From Aquifex sp964425585 (lineage in GTDB: Bacteria; Aquificota; Aquificia; Aquificales; Aquificaceae): 8,046 bases of DNA. Below, in pieces: positions 5,566 through 8,046 of this stretch. Positions within the stretch are counted from its first letter, which is position 1. Each line of letters starts with the position of its first letter. The notes under the pieces were generated by a model. That model had not been told where the DNA came from. It saw only the letters and a list, made by a program, of their open reading frames with translations, and ran no database searches. Location: NCBI GenBank assembly GCA_964425585.1, contig CAYRMG010000051.1:1-8046 (forward strand), in the 5' to 3' direction. A program made the translations under genes and the position numbers.

Positions 5566-6777
5566 TTAAACCTCCTGAAACTTTACCCTTCTTTGTTCAC
5601 CCGTTTCCATATCCTTTATTGTTATCTCTCCCTTTGATGCTTCCTCCTCTCCTATTATCACCGCATACTTTACACCCAATTTATTTGCAAACTCAAGCTG
5701 CTTTTTAAGCCCTCCCTTCCTGTAGGAAAATTCAACTATTTTTCCTTTGCTCCTCAGTTTGTCCGCAACCTTTAACGCATAAGCGTAAACATTCCCGAAA
5801 GGAATAACGAAGTATATTTCCTCTTTTTCTTCCTCATCGGGAAGAAGGAGCATAAGTCTTTCAACACCGAGAGCAAAACCGAGTGCCGGTGTAGGAGGAC
5901 CTCCCAGTTCCTCCACAAGGTAGTCGTATCTTCCTCCCGCTATCAGGGTAAGTCCCAAGCTATCGGAAACCGCTTCAAAGACGGTTCTGGTATAGTAATC
6001 AAGTCCTCTCACAAGATTGTAATTCTCCCTGAAGGGGATATTTAAGCTCGTAAGATATTCCTTTAATCTTTCGTAATGTTCTCTGCACTCCTCGCATAAA
6101 AAGTCTATCATCTTCGGTGATTCCTTTACGGCCTCCCTGCAGGTTTCAACTTTGCAGTCAAGAACTCTTAAGGGGTTTCTTTCCATTCTGTTTATACAAT
6201 CGGTGCAAAGTTCTTCTTTCACACCCCTCAGGTAATTCAAAAGAGCTTCCCTGTAGGCTTCCCTATCCTTTTTACATCCCAGGGAATTAATTTCTATAAC
6301 TACGTCTTTTATGTTAAGGGCTTTAAGTATATCGTAGGTAATCTTTATTATTTCCGCATCCGCATGGGGTTCCGCAACACCGAAAACCTCCGCTCCGATT
6401 TGATGGAACTGTCTATACCTTCCCGCTTGGGGCCTTTCATACCTGAACATAGGCCCTTCGTAAAAGAGCTTAACGTAGGGTCTAAGGGCGTAAAGCTTAT
6501 GTTGTATAAAAGCCCTCACTGTTCCGGCTGTTCCTTCCGGCCTCAGTGCCAACTTTCTCCCTTTTTTGTCTTCAAATACAAACATCTCCTTCTGGACGAT
6601 ATCGGTTGTTTCCCCGACGCTTCTTTGGAAAAGCTCCGCATACTCAACTACGGGAAGAATTATTTCCTCAAAGTTATAGAGCTTAAGTATCTTTCTCGCT
6701 GTGTTTGATACCTTCCTGAATTTCTTTACTTCTTTTCCGAGTATATCGTGAAAACCTCTTACGCTCTGAATGGTCAT
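5566..6777 (-). CDS. hisS: Histidyl-tRNA synthetase
   Basis: HisRS (403 residues, usual about 400-430) charges tRNA-His. The class II catalytic core shows motif 2 (EGPMFRYERPQAGRYRQFHQ, 107-126). The HisRS-specific motifs are LVRGLDYYTRTVFEAV (255-270) and, within motif 3, ALGFALGVERLMLLLP (298-313). The anticodon-binding domain occupies about 320-403. The catalytic-domain insertion holds cysteines at 191, 194, 208, 213, 228 and 231, with C-x2-C at both ends, suggesting a bound metal or disulfides; the same pattern is known to me from other bacterial HisRS. It is a single gene on the minus strand, convergent with the DsrE-like gene (1 bp apart) and divergent from nfeD (11 bp between starts). 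No T-box, leader or Shine-Dalgarno is present upstream, so translation probably begins on a nearly leaderless mRNA. Confidence 0.97.
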   Translation of the reverse strand: MTIQSVRGFHDILGKEVKKFRKVSNTARKILKLYNFEEIILPVVEYAELFQRSVGETTDIVQKEMFVFEDKKGRKLALRPEGTAGTVRAFIQHKLYALRPYVKLFYEGPMFRYERPQAGRYRQFHQIGAEVFGVAEPHADAEIIKITYDILKALNIKDVVIEINSLGCKKDREAYREALLNYLRGVKEELCTDCINRMERNPLRVLDCKVETCREAVKESPKMIDFLCEECREHYERLKEYLTSLNIPFRENYNLVRGLDYYTRTVFEAVSDSLGLTLIAGGRYDYLVEELGGPPTPALGFALGVERLMLLLPDEEEKEEIYFVIPFGNVYAYALKVADKLRSKGKIVEFSYRKGGLKKQLEFANKLGVKYAVIIGEEEASKGEITIKDMETGEQRRVKFQEV

Positions 6778-6788
6778 AATATAAGTTT
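6778..6788. promoter_or_regulatory. 11-bp divergent start region between hisS and nfeD
   Basis: Only AATATAAGTTT lies between the two start codons. On the plus strand CATAAT (6775-6780) would give a start near 6787-6789, and TATAAG (6780-6785) one slightly inside nfeD. On the minus strand CATAAA (6786-6791) would give a start near 6778-6780. Both promoters would have to lie mostly inside the opposite gene, with leaderless or nearly leaderless transcripts. No -35 match is convincing. Confidence 0.28.
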
Positions 6789-8046
6789 ATGATAGCCCTT
6801 ACACTTTGGTTATTATTTTTAGTCTCTTTTTCCTTTTCCAAGGTATTCCTGGCGGAATGGGAAGGTCCCATAACTCCGACCGCAGCAGGATACGTCGAAC
6901 GTTCCCTTAAGGAAGCTCAGGAAAAGGGAGGCAACCTATACATTCTCATTCTAAACACCCCCGGGGGTCTTGTTGAAAGCATGAGAAGGATTGTTAAGGC
7001 CTTTAACACCGCATCCCTCCCCGTTGTAGTTTTCGTATACCCCCCGGGGGCAAGGGCTGCGTCCGCAGGTGCAATCATAACCATAGCTGCGGATATAGCC
7101 GCAATGGCTCCGGGAACGAATATAGGCGCAGCACACCCGGTTATTGCGGGAACCCAAAGAAACAGTAAAAACGATGTTATGTTAAAAAAAGCCCTTGAGG
7201 ATATGCTTGCATTCGTGAGAGCTATAGCAAGAGAAAAAGGAAGAAACGTAAAAGTGGTTGAAAAGATGGTAAAGGAAAGTATATCCCTTTCCGCGGAAGA
7301 AGCCCTAAAAAAACAAGTGATAGACTTGATAGCCTACGACGTAGGGGACCTGCTTGAGAAGCTAAGCGGAAGAAAGGTAAAAAAGCTCGGAAAAGTTTAC
7401 GAGATAAAAACAAAGGGTGAGGAGGTTATAAAGATTGACCTGCTTCTCAGGGAAAAAGTTCTGAAGATAATTTCAAACCCTACCGTTGCATACTTGCTTC
7501 TCATGATTGGTTTTTACGGCATATTCTTTGAGCTTTATAACCCGGGAGCCGTTATTCCGGGTGTTGTGGGTGCCATATCCCTTCTTTTGGGACTTTACGG
7601 ACTAAGCATTATATCGGTGAACTGGCTTGCACTTCTTTTAATACTTCTCGGAATACTCTTTTTCGTTCTTGAGCTGATAACTCCTACTTTCGGAGCCTTA
7701 ACAGTCGGAGGAATAATCTCTTTGGTTCTCGGTTCCCTTTTCCTTATTGAGGAAAACTCCCCTTATGGAGAAATACCGAAACAGTTAATAATCGGTGTTT
7801 CTTTGTTCAGTGCAGCTTTTTTCCTTACCGTGGGATATCTCGGTATAAAGGCTCAAAGGAGAAGGAAGATAACGGGAGCGGAGGCAATGATAGGTGAAGA
7901 GGGGGAAGCGATTACGGACTTTAAAAAAGGAAAGGGAAAGGTTTTTGTCCACGGCGAGATATGGAACGCCTATTCAAAAGAGGATATAAAGAAGGGTGAT
8001 AAGGTAAAGGTTATAGGAGTTAAAGGGTTGAAGTTAATAGTTGAAA
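6789..8046 (+). CDS. Long-form NfeD: membrane-bound ClpP-class serine protease, 3' end cut by window edge
   Basis: The frame runs from ATG 6789 through the right edge (419 codons, no stop). Residues 1-22 form a signal peptide or anchor. Residues about 23-220 are a ClpP/SppA-like serine protease domain, with LNTPGGLVESM (55-65) and YPPGARAASAGAII (84-97); Ser92 is the likely nucleophile. GTNIGAAHPV (109-118) follows, and Lys133 or Lys134 is the candidate general base of a Ser-Lys dyad as in archaeal PH1510. The region from about 232 to 352 holds four or five membrane helices (including SNPTVAYLLLMIGFYGIFFE and NPGAVIPG). From about 362 to the edge is the OB-fold NfeD C-terminal domain. PH1510 cleaves the C-terminal region of its stomatin partner, and a slipin/stomatin gene often follows nfeD; here that lies outside the window. 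The start codon is 11 bp from the divergent hisS start. Confidence 0.93.
   Translation, partial: MIALTLWLLFLVSFSFSKVFLAEWEGPITPTAAGYVERSLKEAQEKGGNLYILILNTPGGLVESMRRIVKAFNTASLPVVVFVYPPGARAASAGAIITIAADIAAMAPGTNIGAAHPVIAGTQRNSKNDVMLKKALEDMLAFVRAIAREKGRNVKVVEKMVKESISLSAEEALKKQVIDLIAYDVGDLLEKLSGRKVKKLGKVYEIKTKGEEVIKIDLLLREKVLKIISNPTVAYLLLMIGFYGIFFELYNPGAVIPGVVGAISLLLGLYGLSIISVNWLALLLILLGILFFVLELITPTFGALTVGGIISLVLGSLFLIEENSPYGEIPKQLIIGVSLFSAAFFLTVGYLGIKAQRRRKITGAEAMIGEEGEAITDFKKGKGKVFVHGEIWNAYSKEDIKKGDKVKVIGVKGLKLIVE

Noticed and set aside
6957..7050. Two palindromes, ACCCCCGGGGGT (6957-6968) and CCCCCGGGGG (7041-7050), in nfeD
   Set aside because: They encode the conserved TPGG and PPGA motifs of the protease domain, so protein constraint plus codon choice explains them; I see no further symmetry around them.
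6951..7157. Minus-strand open frame inside nfeD rich in Gly, Cys and Arg
   Set aside because: It mirrors the Ser/Ala/Gly-rich protease core of NfeD; composition is an antisense artefact.

Overview
The window looks like bacterial chromosomal core genome from a hyperthermophile of the Aquificaceae, close to but apparently not identical with Aquifex aeolicus. From memory, the RibH, NusB and KdsA proteins differ from their A. aeolicus counterparts by only scattered substitutions. Proteins are rich in Lys, Glu and Ile, codons lean to AGG/AGA and ATA, and genes overlap or nearly touch. I could not run a search, so the taxonomic call is recognition, not measurement.

Layout: (1) 1-447, minus: 5' part of a LOG/lysine-decarboxylase-like Rossmann protein running off the left edge. 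(2) 465-692, plus: a two-helix DUF2905 membrane protein, divergent from the first gene and overlapping the 3' end of nusB by 39 bp. (3) 3012 down to 654, minus: a tight operon kdsA-modB-ribH-nusB (LPS sugar synthesis, an oxyanion ABC permease, riboflavin synthesis, antitermination) with 8-bp overlap, 4-bp gap and 4-bp overlap. (4) 3038-5564, plus: an envelope operon of a CpoB/YbgF-like TPR lipoprotein, uppS, cdsA and a secreted DsrE-like protein. (5) 6777 down to 5566, minus: hisS, ending 1 bp from the DsrE-like gene. (6) 6789 to the right edge, plus: a long-form NfeD with an N-terminal ClpP-class serine protease domain.

Functionally the window is mostly envelope building: Kdo-8-P for lipid A core (kdsA), undecaprenyl carrier (uppS), CDP-diacylglycerol for phospholipids (cdsA), a periplasmic coiled-coil/TPR lipoprotein, and a membrane protease (NfeD). 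The remaining genes are translation, transcription and cofactor housekeeping. The least expected gene is the AT-rich, signal-peptide-bearing DsrE-like protein at the end of the lipid operon, which is also the only gene with a near-perfect Shine-Dalgarno.

There is almost no non-coding DNA: the longest gap is about 25 bp. Three divergent start pairs are separated by only 11-25 bp, with -10-like hexamers placed so that transcripts would begin at or within a few bases of the start codon. I see no tRNA, rRNA, CRISPR, insertion sequence, convincing terminator or riboswitch, and no stretch over 300 bp without a gene. I did not find a clearly new multi-gene system.
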